Below are positions 36,549 to 43,925 of a stretch of DNA of 64,000 nucleotides, piece after piece. The translations under genes were made by a program, and so were the position numbers. The stretch is from positions 1-64,000 of the forward strand of contig CBDUYN010000029.1 in NCBI GenBank assembly GCA_965371445.1, in the 5' to 3' direction. Each line of letters starts with the position of its first letter. The stretch's first letter is position 1. Below the pieces are notes generated by a model. That model worked only from the letters and a program-made list of their open reading frames with translations. It was not told where the DNA came from and searched no databases. This DNA comes from DASWIG01 sp965371445 (lineage in GTDB: Bacteria > Acidobacteriota > Thermoanaerobaculia > Multivoradales > J023).

Positions 36549-38273
36549 ATGCAGCGAACCCCCGTGATCCCGACGTTCGTCGCGCTCGTCCTGACGGTTT
36601 TGGCACCCCTTTCGGCACAGAGCGGCCGGACCCCGGCCCCGGCCCGCCAGGGGATGGTCGTCAGCAGCCACTATCTCGCGTCCGAGGCCGGCGACGCGGT
36701 GCTCAAGAAAGGCGGCAACGCCGTCGACGCCGCGGTGGCCACGGCGTTCGCGCTCGCGGTCACGCTGCCGTCGGCGGGCAACGTCGGCGGCGGCGGTTTC
36801 CTGGTCTACCACGGCGCCGACGGCACCGTCACGACCATCGACTTCCGCGAAAAGGCGCCGCTTGCGGCCACCGAGACGATGTTCCTCGGCGAGGACGGCG
36901 AGGTCCGCGACAACTCCAACCACGAGGGCCTGCTCTCGGTCGGCGTCCCCGGGACGGTGGCGGGGCTTTGGCTGGCGCACCAACGCCTCGGAAAGCTGTC
37001 CTGGGCCGAGCTCCTAGAGCCGGCGATCGACCTGGCCGAGGAGGGGATTCCCTCGACCTGGGCGATGCAGCGCTTCCTTGCCCGGCTCGCCGAAGAAGCC
37101 GAGAAGTACCCTTCGACCGCGCGCGCTTTCTTGAAGCCGGGGAACGTGCCCTACGAGCCTGGCGAGACCTGGCTCCAGCCGGACCTCGCGGCGACGCTCC
37201 GCCGAATCCGGAAAAACGGGCGTGACGGCTTCTACAAAGGCGAGACGGCAAGGCTCGTCGACGAGCTCATGCGAGCCCACGGCGGCCTCGTAACCGCCGA
37301 GGACCTCGCTGGTTACGAAGCCGTGGAGCGAACGCCCGTCCACGGCACCTACCGGGGCTACGACGTCTACAGCATGCCGCCGCCGAGCTCCGGGGGCGTC
37401 GCCCTCGTCGAGATGTTGAACCTCCTTGAGAGCTTCGACTTGAAAGAGGTCGGCCACAACTCGGCCCTCTACCTCCACCTCCTGACCGAGGCTATGCGCC
37501 GCGCCTTCGCCGACCGGGCCGAGCACCTCGGCGATCCGGACACAAATCCCGATATGCCGATCGAGCGGCTCACCTCCAAGGCCTATGCCCGGGAGATGCT
37601 CGCCACGATCGACCTCTTCAAGGCCTCGCCGAGCGACTCGCCGCTTTTCAGCCGCGTCTACGCCTCGGCCGCCACGGTCCGCGAAAGCGAGGAGACGACC
37701 CACCTCTCGGTCATGGATCCGAAGGGCAACGCCGTCTCCATGACCTTCACCCTGGAGGGGAGCTACGGCTCTGGCATCGTGGTGGAGGGCACCGGCTTCT
37801 TGCTCAACAACGAGATGGGGGACTTTAACCCCGTCCCCGGCCGGACGAACGAAGAGGGGCTGATCGGGACGGCGCCGAACCTCGTCGAGCCGGGCAAGCG
37901 CATGCTCTCCAGCATGACCCCGACGATCGTCGCCCAGGGCGGCCGGCCGGTGCTCCTGATCGGCAGCCCCGGCGGGCGGACGATCATCAACACCGTGCTC
38001 CAGGTGGTCTTGAACGTCCTCGACCACGGCATGAACGTCGCCCAGGCGGTCGAGGCGGGCCGCATCCATCACCAATGGCTGCCCGACCTGACCTACGTCG
38101 AGAGATGGGCGATCTCCGCCGATACGGTGCGTCTCTACGAGATGCGGGGCCACGAGATCGACGTTCGCCGCTCTCAGGGATCGGCCCACGGCATTTTCTT
38201 CGATGCCGAGAGGGGTCTCCTCTACGGCGCCGCGGACTCGCGCAGCTTTGACGGCCGCGCCGTGGGCCATTGA
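36549..38273 (+). CDS. ggt: Gamma-glutamyltransferase, exported
   Basis: A 574-residue proenzyme with a signal peptide (PVIPTFVALVLTVLAPLSAQS). It transfers or hydrolyses gamma-glutamyl groups such as that of glutathione. The large-subunit start GGNAVDAAVATAFALAVTLP, GNVGGGGFLVYH and the Arg of FREKAP are typical. Autocleavage should occur before the nucleophile Thr of EETTHLSVMDPKGNAVS. The small subunit keeps GFLLNNEMGDF, MLSSMTP and the GSPGG oxyanion motif. AGGAG precedes the ATG. It is convergent with the next gene, 13 bases away. Confidence 0.95.
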   Translation: MQRTPVIPTFVALVLTVLAPLSAQSGRTPAPARQGMVVSSHYLASEAGDAVLKKGGNAVDAAVATAFALAVTLPSAGNVGGGGFLVYHGADGTVTTIDFREKAPLAATETMFLGEDGEVRDNSNHEGLLSVGVPGTVAGLWLAHQRLGKLSWAELLEPAIDLAEEGIPSTWAMQRFLARLAEEAEKYPSTARAFLKPGNVPYEPGETWLQPDLAATLRRIRKNGRDGFYKGETARLVDELMRAHGGLVTAEDLAGYEAVERTPVHGTYRGYDVYSMPPPSSGGVALVEMLNLLESFDLKEVGHNSALYLHLLTEAMRRAFADRAEHLGDPDTNPDMPIERLTSKAYAREMLATIDLFKASPSDSPLFSRVYASAATVRESEETTHLSVMDPKGNAVSMTFTLEGSYGSGIVVEGTGFLLNNEMGDFNPVPGRTNEEGLIGTAPNLVEPGKRMLSSMTPTIVAQGGRPVLLIGSPGGRTIINTVLQVVLNVLDHGMNVAQAVEAGRIHHQWLPDLTYVERWAISADTVRLYEMRGHEIDVRRSQGSAHGIFFDAERGLLYGAADSRSFDGRAVGH

Positions 38274-38286
38274 CGCCGTCGCGCCC

Positions 38287-38844
38287 TCAGCTCTTCTTCT
38301 TCAGCCAGAAGTAGAGGCTGAAAAAGGCCGCCCAGAACGCCGCCGCCGTGATCGCCCAGCCGGTGACGAAGGGCAACGACGTCCAAAAGGAGTAGGTGTC
38401 CCCGGCCTCGTACTGGGCGTAGGTGCTCGCGACGTTGAAGGTGATGTCCCACAGCACCAGGATGACGACGCCGACCAGGATGAAGAGCACGATGTAGGTG
38501 ATACGTACGAGCTTGTCCTTGCCGTTCAGGAGCCACTTGCGCCCTACCTCGAACGCCAGCCAGGCGGGGATCACCGTCATGGCGAAGAGTCCGTGGGAGA
38601 AAGCGGCGCGTAGAGGGTTGTCCATGATGTGGTCGACCCAGGGCCATAGGAAGTTGGTTTCCCAGGCCGGCCAACCCAGCATGTAGTAGAATACGTTCGA
38701 AGCGACGCCGATACCGGCGAACGTCAGCACTACGAGACGCACCAACGTCGTCTTGTCGGGATCCCCGCTGCGGATCATGTTCTTGCCGGCCTCCGCGAAG
38801 GCCATCGCGCAGGCGGCGGAGAGGGGAACATCCATGGCCATCAT
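38287..38844 (-). CDS. Integral membrane protein of unknown function (four helices)
   Basis: 185 residues with a short soluble N-terminus (MAFAEAGKNMIRSGDPDKTT) and four hydrophobic helices (LVVLTFAGIGVASNVFYYML; AAFSHGLFAMTVIPAWLAF; ITYIVLFILVGVVILVLW; GWAITAAAFWAAFFSLYFWL). A Trp-rich loop (GWPAWETNFLWPWVDHI) lies between helices 1 and 2. No family is recognised. GGAGAT precedes the ATG. It is not in an operon. A hairpin and an eight-T run lie in its upstream leader. Confidence 0.75.
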   Translation of the reverse strand: MMAMDVPLSAACAMAFAEAGKNMIRSGDPDKTTLVRLVVLTFAGIGVASNVFYYMLGWPAWETNFLWPWVDHIMDNPLRAAFSHGLFAMTVIPAWLAFEVGRKWLLNGKDKLVRITYIVLFILVGVVILVLWDITFNVASTYAQYEAGDTYSFWTSLPFVTGWAITAAAFWAAFFSLYFWLKKKS

Positions 38845-38868
38845 GATTCGATCTCCTTTTTTGATCTC

Positions 38869-38911
38869 AGGACGAAAAAAAACGTTCCGCCGCGCGAGCC
38901 TGTCGGCTCGC
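38869..38911 (-). promoter_or_regulatory. Hairpin and T-run in the leader of the 38844 gene
   Basis: On the minus strand GCGAGCC-GACA-GGCTCGC (38911-38894) is followed, 11 bases later, by eight T (38882-38875 or nearby). It then leads into GGAGAT and the ATG of the membrane protein. The gap between stem and T-run argues against a simple terminator; a leader regulatory structure is possible. Confidence 0.3.
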
Positions 38912-39567
38912 TTGACGAGGAGCGCCCGGTATCGACCGCCGGTGCCACGTTGGCCGGCGGCCGTTGACTTACGGTCATGCCGTGTTCGTCCTGTTCCTGG
39001 CCCTATGATACCACACTCGGAGCCGATAATGCCATAGCGACGCCGATTCCGGGGTCAGCCTCCGGGTGGTGGCAGGTGCCAGGGGGCGGCGGATCTTGGC
39101 AAAAGGAAACGCCCTCCAGGCTTGCCGGCCGAAATCGGAAACCTCCGCTTCTGCCGAAGACCCGCAGGGCGCTACCCGGCTTCCAGGCCCCTCTCTCGAC
39201 TCGACCAGCCTGGCGGCCTTATGAACCGGCGCCCCGGTGGCTCTCTCCTTCCACCGGGTCGCCTGAGGGTGGCGAGCTTCCGGGCTCCTCTCTCTCGACT
39301 CGACCCGCCCGGCGGCCCTCCTGACTCTCGACCTGACGTGATCTCTCAGCCCGAAAGCCCCTTCCTCTTTCTCTAGGATCCTGCGACCCAAACACGCCCC
39401 TCTAAGTAAGCAACGGCCGTGCCAGGTTTGGGATATGGCGGAAAATTTCTGAATTTGCGCTGAGAAGAGATCTTGCCCATCGGACGGTGCAAGATCTCTG
39501 ATATTCAGAGATTCGGCCTCGGAAGACGTGGCCGGCACGGAGGCAGGTCTACGGAGCGCGCAGTCCG

Positions 39568-39607
39568 ATTCTCAAAGTTGGACAAGGTGATTCTCAACTT
39601 TGAGAAT
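39568..39607. repeat. 13-bp perfect inverted repeat, downstream of nadC
   Basis: ATTCTCAAAGTTG (39568-39580) and CAACTTTGAGAAT (39595-39607) are perfect reverse complements separated by 14 bases. The right arm with its preceding bases (39590-39607) is itself almost palindromic, giving three ATTCTCAA half-sites. It ends 11 bases from the nadC stop codon. It could be a terminator-like stem (no T tract), a protein-binding site or a dispersed repeat. Confidence 0.6.
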
Positions 39608-39617
39608 GCTTGACGCG

Positions 39618-40484
39618 TCATCTGTTTTCGAGGACCTCGAAATCCAGGCCGACGTCGAGGACGGGGGCGCTGTGGGTGAGGTAGCCGACCGAAAGCAGGT
39701 CCACCCCCGTCGCCGCGACCCGCGCCGCTGTCTCCGGCGTGATCCCGCCCGACGCTTCCGTCCTCGCCCGTCCGGCGGTGATCTCGACCGCGCGGCGGAG
39801 CTCCTCGACCGTCATGTTGTCGAGCAGCACCGCGTCGACGCCCAGCTCGAGGACGGCTTCCAGCTCTTCCAGGTCGTCGACCTCGACTTCGATCTTGACG
39901 AGGTGACCCAGGTTGCGGCGGGCACGCTCGAGCGCCGCCGCGGCACCGCCAGCGATCGCCCGGTGGTTGTCCTTGATCAGGACGGCATCGTCGAGGCCGA
40001 AGCGGTGGTTCACGCCGCCGCCCGCGCGGACGGCGTATTTCTCCAGCACGCGCAGAAGCGGCGTCGTCTTCCGGGTGCAGACGACCTGGGCGGGGTAGGC
40101 CGCGACCGCCTCGACGACGGCATGGGTGAGCGTAGCGATTCCGGAGAGGTGTCCCAGAAAGTTGAGAGCCGTCCGTTCCGCCGAGAGCATCGGACGCGCC
40201 TGTCCTCGGACCTCGGCGATCTTTCCACCCGACGCGACGTCCTCGCCGTCGCCGACGAGCACGCGGACTTCGGCCTCGGGGTCGAGGAGCCGGAACGCGA
40301 GGGCGGCGACGTCGAGGCCGGCGACGCGTCCGTCGCGGCGGGCCCGGAGGTGTCCGACGGCCTCGAGGTCCTCCGGCACGACGGCGTCGCTCGTCAGGTC
40401 GCCGGCACGTCCCAGGTCCTCGGCGAGGGCGCGGCGGACGAGGTCTTCGTAGAGCAGGGGATAGAGCGGTGCGACGGCCGCCAT
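39618..40484 (-). CDS. nadC: Nicotinate-nucleotide pyrophosphorylase (quinolinate phosphoribosyltransferase)
   Basis: 288 residues; converts quinolinate and PRPP to nicotinate mononucleotide, CO2 and pyrophosphate. Family landmarks are LAEDLGRAGDLTSDAV, ERTALNFLGHLSGIATLT, the Arg/Lys of CTRKTTPLLRVLEKYAV, GGGVNHRFGLDDAVLIKDNH, IEVEVDDLEE and LDNMTVEELRRAV. The ATG at 40484 shares a base with the nadB stop (TGATG), so it is translated as the last gene of nadABC. The open frame extends upstream inside nadB but carries no family sequence. Confidence 0.97.
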   Translation of the reverse strand: MAAVAPLYPLLYEDLVRRALAEDLGRAGDLTSDAVVPEDLEAVGHLRARRDGRVAGLDVAALAFRLLDPEAEVRVLVGDGEDVASGGKIAEVRGQARPMLSAERTALNFLGHLSGIATLTHAVVEAVAAYPAQVVCTRKTTPLLRVLEKYAVRAGGGVNHRFGLDDAVLIKDNHRAIAGGAAAALERARRNLGHLVKIEVEVDDLEELEAVLELGVDAVLLDNMTVEELRRAVEITAGRARTEASGGITPETAARVAATGVDLLSVGYLTHSAPVLDVGLDFEVLENR

Positions 40485-42103
40485 CAGGCGATCTCCCGCT
40501 CTGCCTGCACGTCCTCCGGCACGAGGGGCGAGTTGCCGGACCGGTAGGTCCACTCGTGGCGTGTCGCGCCTTCGCGGGGCTCGGGGAAGTCGTCGCGGAA
40601 GTGGGCGCCGCGGCTTTCCTCGCGCGCCAGGGCCGCGGCCGTGATCATCCGTGCCACGGCCAGGACGTTGCGGGTCTCGGCCGTGCGGGCCGCCGCGCCG
40701 ACCGGCGCCGGCAGGGCGTCGAGCTCGTCGAGGGTCGCCGCGAGGCGCCCCCGTTCGCGGACGAGGGCGACCCTCTCCCAGAGGAGACGGCGGACGCGCC
40801 CGCGGACCAGGGCCTCGTCCGCCGTTCGCCTCGCCGGCTCGTCGCGCCACACCGCGGCGCCGCGCTCCGCCGCCGCGTCATAAAGCGCCGTGCGTTCCCG
40901 GAGGTCCGCGGCCACCCGGTGGCCGAAGACGAGCGCTTCGAGCAGCGCGCTCGAGGCCAGGCGGTTCGCTCCGTGGACTCCGCTCGACGCCACCTCGCCG
41001 CAGGCCCAGAGCCCTGCGAGAGAGGTGCGTCCCGCCGCATCGACGGCGACGCCCCCCATGGCGTAATGGGCCGCCGGCGTGACCGGGATCGGCGTGCGGC
41101 GTGGGTCGACGCCATGGTTGCGGCAGTGCCCGTAGACGGTTGGAAAACGCTCGGGGAACGCGTCGCCGACGCACCCGGTGGCGTCGAGAACGACACGGCT
41201 CCCGGCCTGCTGGCGGCGCCAGATGGCGCGGGCCACGACGTCGCGGGGGGCGAGCTCGGCGCGCGGGTCGATCGCCGTCATGAAGCGCTCGCCGCGCTCG
41301 TCGAGGAGCCTCGCCCCCTCGCCGCGCAGCGCCTCGGTCACGAGCGGCAGCGGGTCGGCCTCGGCGTCGAGGGCCGTCGGATGGAACTGCACCATCTCCA
41401 GGTCGGCGAGCCTGGCCCCGGCCCGCGCCGCCATGGCGAGGCCGTCGCCGGTCGCGGCGCTCGGGTTGGTGGTGCGGGCGTAGAGCTGTCCCAGGCCACC
41501 GCTCGCCAGCACCACCGACGCGGCGCGGAAGTAGAGCGCTTCCTCGCCGTCGCGCCCCAGCACGCCGACGACGCGTCCGCCGTCTTCCGAGACGACCAAG
41601 TCCTCGGCGAAAAGACCTTCGGCCACCGTCACGTGCGCGGCCGCGTGCACCGCCTCGGCGAGGGCGCGGACCATCTCGGCGCCGGTCCGATCGCCCTGGG
41701 CGTGGAGGATTCGCCGCCGGCTGTGGGCGCCTTCGCGGCCCAAGAGGAGCTCGCCGTTGCCGTCGCGGTCGAAGCGTGTGCCCAGGGCGATGAGCTCGCG
41801 GATCCGTTCCGGACCCTCCCGGGTCAGGACGTCCACCATCTCGGCGTCGCAGAGGCCGGCGCCGGCGGTGAGCGTGTCACGGGCGTGAAGGCGGGCGTCG
41901 TCGTCACGTCCCAGGGCCGCGGCGACGCCACCCTGGGCCCAGACGCTGGCACTGCCACGCACCAGCTCGACCTTGGTCAGGAGCGTCACCCGGCGGGGGG
42001 CGAGGTCGAGCGCCGCCGCGAGGCCGGCGACGCCGCTTCCCACCACGACGACGTCGCTGGACGCCGTCCGCGCCGAAAGCTCGGAGATCGGGAAACGCCT
42101 CAT
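40484..42103 (-). CDS. nadB: L-aspartate oxidase
   Basis: A 539-residue FAD enzyme that oxidises L-aspartate to iminoaspartate, the substrate of NadA. The FAD motif is VVVVGSGVAGLAAALDLAP near the N-terminus. RGSASVWAQGGVAAAL, the HxQGDRTG segment around ILHAQGDRTG, LASGGLGQLYARTTNP, MVQFHPTAL and GVHGANRLASSALLEALVFG are diagnostic. The ATG at 42103 overlaps the nadA stop (ATGA). The C-terminal helical domain is present, ending near EWTYRSGNSP. Confidence 0.97.
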   Translation of the reverse strand: MRRFPISELSARTASSDVVVVGSGVAGLAAALDLAPRRVTLLTKVELVRGSASVWAQGGVAAALGRDDDARLHARDTLTAGAGLCDAEMVDVLTREGPERIRELIALGTRFDRDGNGELLLGREGAHSRRRILHAQGDRTGAEMVRALAEAVHAAAHVTVAEGLFAEDLVVSEDGGRVVGVLGRDGEEALYFRAASVVLASGGLGQLYARTTNPSAATGDGLAMAARAGARLADLEMVQFHPTALDAEADPLPLVTEALRGEGARLLDERGERFMTAIDPRAELAPRDVVARAIWRRQQAGSRVVLDATGCVGDAFPERFPTVYGHCRNHGVDPRRTPIPVTPAAHYAMGGVAVDAAGRTSLAGLWACGEVASSGVHGANRLASSALLEALVFGHRVAADLRERTALYDAAAERGAAVWRDEPARRTADEALVRGRVRRLLWERVALVRERGRLAATLDELDALPAPVGAAARTAETRNVLAVARMITAAALAREESRGAHFRDDFPEPREGATRHEWTYRSGNSPLVPEDVQAEREIA

Positions 42104-43161
42104 CCGCCGCTCCCGCGTCCGACGGCGAGCATGCGCTCGACCGAGCGCCGGGCGCGCTCCGCCGTCGCCGGATCGACCTCCACCGGGTGGAGCATCTCCT
42201 CGAGCGAGCGCAGAATCTTCGGCAGCTCGATCCGTTTCATGTGCGGACAGAGGTTGCAGGGCCGTACGAGCTCGACGTCCGGGTACTCGACGGCCACGTT
42301 GTCCGACATCGAGCACTCGGTGATCATCACCACCTTGGCCGGGCGTTGCTCGCCCACCCAGCGGATCATACCCGAGGTCGAGCCCACGTAGTCGGCCTCC
42401 GCGAGGACGTCGGGGGGGCATTCCGGATGGGCCAAGACCACGACCTCAGGATAGCCTTCACGGTAACGGCGAACCTCCTCGGCCGTGAAGCGCTCGTGGA
42501 CCTCGCAGTGGCCCTGCCAGAGGATCACCTCGATGTCGGTCTGCGTGGCAACGTAGCGTCCGAGGAACTCGTCGGGGAGGAAGATGACCCGTTCGGCACC
42601 GAGCGATTCGACGACCTCGACCGCGTTCGAGGACGTGCAGCAAATGTCGCACTCCGCTTTTACCTCGGCCGTCGTGTTGACGTAGGTCACGACCGGCGCC
42701 CCCGGGTAGCGCTCGCGCAGCAGGCGCACGTCGGCGCCGGTGATCGAGGCGGCGAGCGAGCAGCCGGCCAACGGGTCGGGGATCAGCACGATCTTCTCGG
42801 GGCTTAAGATCTTCGCCGTCTCGGCCATGAAGTGGACGCCGCAGAGCACGATCACGTCGGCGTCGGTCTCCGCCGCCTTCTGGGCCAGGGCGAGCGAGTC
42901 GCCCGTCAAGTCCGCGACGCCGTGAAAGATCTCCGGCGTCTGGTAGTTGTGGGCCAGGATGACCGCGTTGCGCTCTTTCTTCAGGCGCTCGATCGCCGCG
43001 ATATAGGGGGCATGGACCCGCCACTCGATCTCGGGGACGACCCCCTTCACGCGCTCGAAAAGCGCCGCGGTCCGCTCAGCCACCTCAGGCGTGTAGTCGA
43101 GGAACGTGGCCGCTTGAGGGAGGGGAGGAGTCGGGGCGTCCGCCGCGTCAATGCTGGTCAT
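42100..43161 (-). CDS. nadA: Quinolinate synthase A (4Fe-4S)
   Basis: A 353-residue enzyme that condenses iminoaspartate with dihydroxyacetone phosphate to quinolinate. Three cluster cysteines are visible: C107 in VLCGVHFMAE, one in CDICCTSSNA (171-175), and one in RPCNLCPHMKRI. NYQTPEIFHGVADLTGDSL and the VGSTSGMIRWV segment are typical. The ATG at 43161 follows CGGAGA. It is first gene of nadABC. The upstream region carries a promoter overlapped by a palindrome, see 43183-43277. Confidence 0.97.
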   Translation of the reverse strand: MTSIDAADAPTPPLPQAATFLDYTPEVAERTAALFERVKGVVPEIEWRVHAPYIAAIERLKKERNAVILAHNYQTPEIFHGVADLTGDSLALAQKAAETDADVIVLCGVHFMAETAKILSPEKIVLIPDPLAGCSLAASITGADVRLLRERYPGAPVVTYVNTTAEVKAECDICCTSSNAVEVVESLGAERVIFLPDEFLGRYVATQTDIEVILWQGHCEVHERFTAEEVRRYREGYPEVVVLAHPECPPDVLAEADYVGSTSGMIRWVGEQRPAKVVMITECSMSDNVAVEYPDVELVRPCNLCPHMKRIELPKILRSLEEMLHPVEVDPATAERARRSVERMLAVGRGSGG

Positions 43162-43182
43162 GGTGTTCTCCGGGAGAGATTA

Positions 43183-43199
43183 TGCTCAGCTTGAGCATT
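43183..43199. promoter_or_regulatory. Palindromic operator, leader copy (nadABC)
   Basis: ATGCTCA-GCT-TGAGCAT is a perfect 7-3-7 palindrome, 22 bases upstream of the nadA ATG. It has the same layout as the copy at 43248-43264; centres are 65 bases apart. The sequence resembles operators I recall for Nudix-type NAD repressors (NadQ/NrtR group), but the regulator is not in the window. Confidence 0.7.
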
Positions 43200-43210
43200 A
43201 GCAGGTGCTG

Positions 43211-43230
43211 AAAAAACCGGCTGCCGCCGG
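43211..43230 (-). terminator. Attenuator-like hairpin with T-run in the nadA leader
   Basis: On the minus strand CCGGC-GGCA-GCCGG (43230-43217) is followed immediately by six T. It lies between the predicted promoter and nadA, so it would stop transcription before the operon. The stem is only five G-C pairs, so strength is uncertain. Confidence 0.4.
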
Positions 43231-43247
43231 GTCCTCATCCAGCCTTT

Positions 43248-43277
43248 ATGCTAACTCTGAGCATATCCTCTTGTCAA
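43248..43277 (-). promoter_or_regulatory. nadABC promoter with overlapping palindromic operator
   Basis: On the minus strand TTGACA (43277-43272) and TAGCAT (43253-43248) are 18 bases apart. A 7-3-7 palindrome, ATGCTCA-GAG-TTAGCAT with one mismatch (43264-43248), covers the spacer and the -10 box. Binding there would block RNA polymerase directly. This is the second copy of the leader operator. Confidence 0.65.
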
Positions 43278-43439
43278 GCCCTTGGGAGGAAAATCTCGGC
43301 AGGGGAGATCGGAGGACACTCTTCTCGCCTGCGACGGAGTTTGACGCTCCCCTGAGGCCGTGGTAGCTTGCCGCAGAACCAAGGCTGACAACGGGAGGGC
43401 GGCCTCTTTTCGGACCTACAGGACCGGAGGCTCCAGGGA

Positions 43440-43922
43440 ATGAGCATCAGCTGGGACGAGATCACGGTACCGCTCGAGGGAATCGACGGCGCGGCGCTGC
43501 TTTTCACCTGGCGGTGGTTGGTGCCGGAGGAGCTCCAGCCGATCGTGCTGACGGCGATGGGCGATCTCTTCCTCCTCGAAGCTGACTCGGGGGAGATCCA
43601 CTGGCTCGACGTGGCTTCTGGAGAGCTCACCCTCGTCGCGTCGTCGGCCGAGGAGCTCCAGGGGCTGATCAACGAGGCCGAGAACGCCCAGAACTGGTTC
43701 ATGCCCGAGGCCGTGACCGCGATGAGGAAGGCGGGGATGGTGCTCGGCGGGCATCAGGTCTACAGCCTCGACCACCCGGCCGTCCTGGGCGGTGAGTTCA
43801 AGCCCAGCAACATCACGCCGACCGACGTCTACGTCCATTTCAACCTGCACGGACAGATCCACGAGCAGGTCAGGGACCTGCCCGAGGGGACGGAGATCAC
43901 CTCGATCGAGGTCGGCGAGTAG
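43440..43922 (+). CDS. DUF1851 / Tdi1-like domain protein
   Basis: 160 residues. The middle (MGDLFLLEADSGEIHWLDVASGELTLVA) and the following helix EELQGLINEAENAQNWF match the C-terminal domain of T6SS immunity protein Tdi1 (PF08906, formerly DUF1851) as I remember it. The remainder (GGHQVYSLDHPAVLGGEF) also fits. GGAGG precedes the ATG at some distance. No type VI secretion or toxin gene is nearby, so it is an orphan. It ends 3 bases before the convergent POT transporter stop codon. Confidence 0.6.
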   Translation: MSISWDEITVPLEGIDGAALLFTWRWLVPEELQPIVLTAMGDLFLLEADSGEIHWLDVASGELTLVASSAEELQGLINEAENAQNWFMPEAVTAMRKAGMVLGGHQVYSLDHPAVLGGEFKPSNITPTDVYVHFNLHGQIHEQVRDLPEGTEITSIEVGE

Positions 43923-43925
43923 CCC

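Larger units (their letters stand above)
38845..39617. other. Non-coding gap with degenerate repeats
   Basis: No convincing gene is visible. A long minus-strand open frame here (38975-39538) has composition unlike the neighbours and no motif. The region holds a hairpin (38894-38911), two loose direct repeats based on CTCTCTCGACTCGACC followed by GGCGGCC (near 39189 and 39290), and a perfect inverted repeat at 39568-39607. It looks like decayed or regulatory sequence between two minus-strand genes. Confidence 0.6.

Noticed and set aside
38975..39538. 187-residue minus-strand open frame in the gap before the membrane protein
   Set aside because: Composition unlike neighbours, contains loose direct repeats, no motif or ribosome-binding site; treated as non-coding.
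40485..40850. N-terminal extension of nadC
   Set aside because: The extra frame lies within nadB, is Arg/Gly-rich without family sequence, and the ATG at 40484 gives the standard NadC start.
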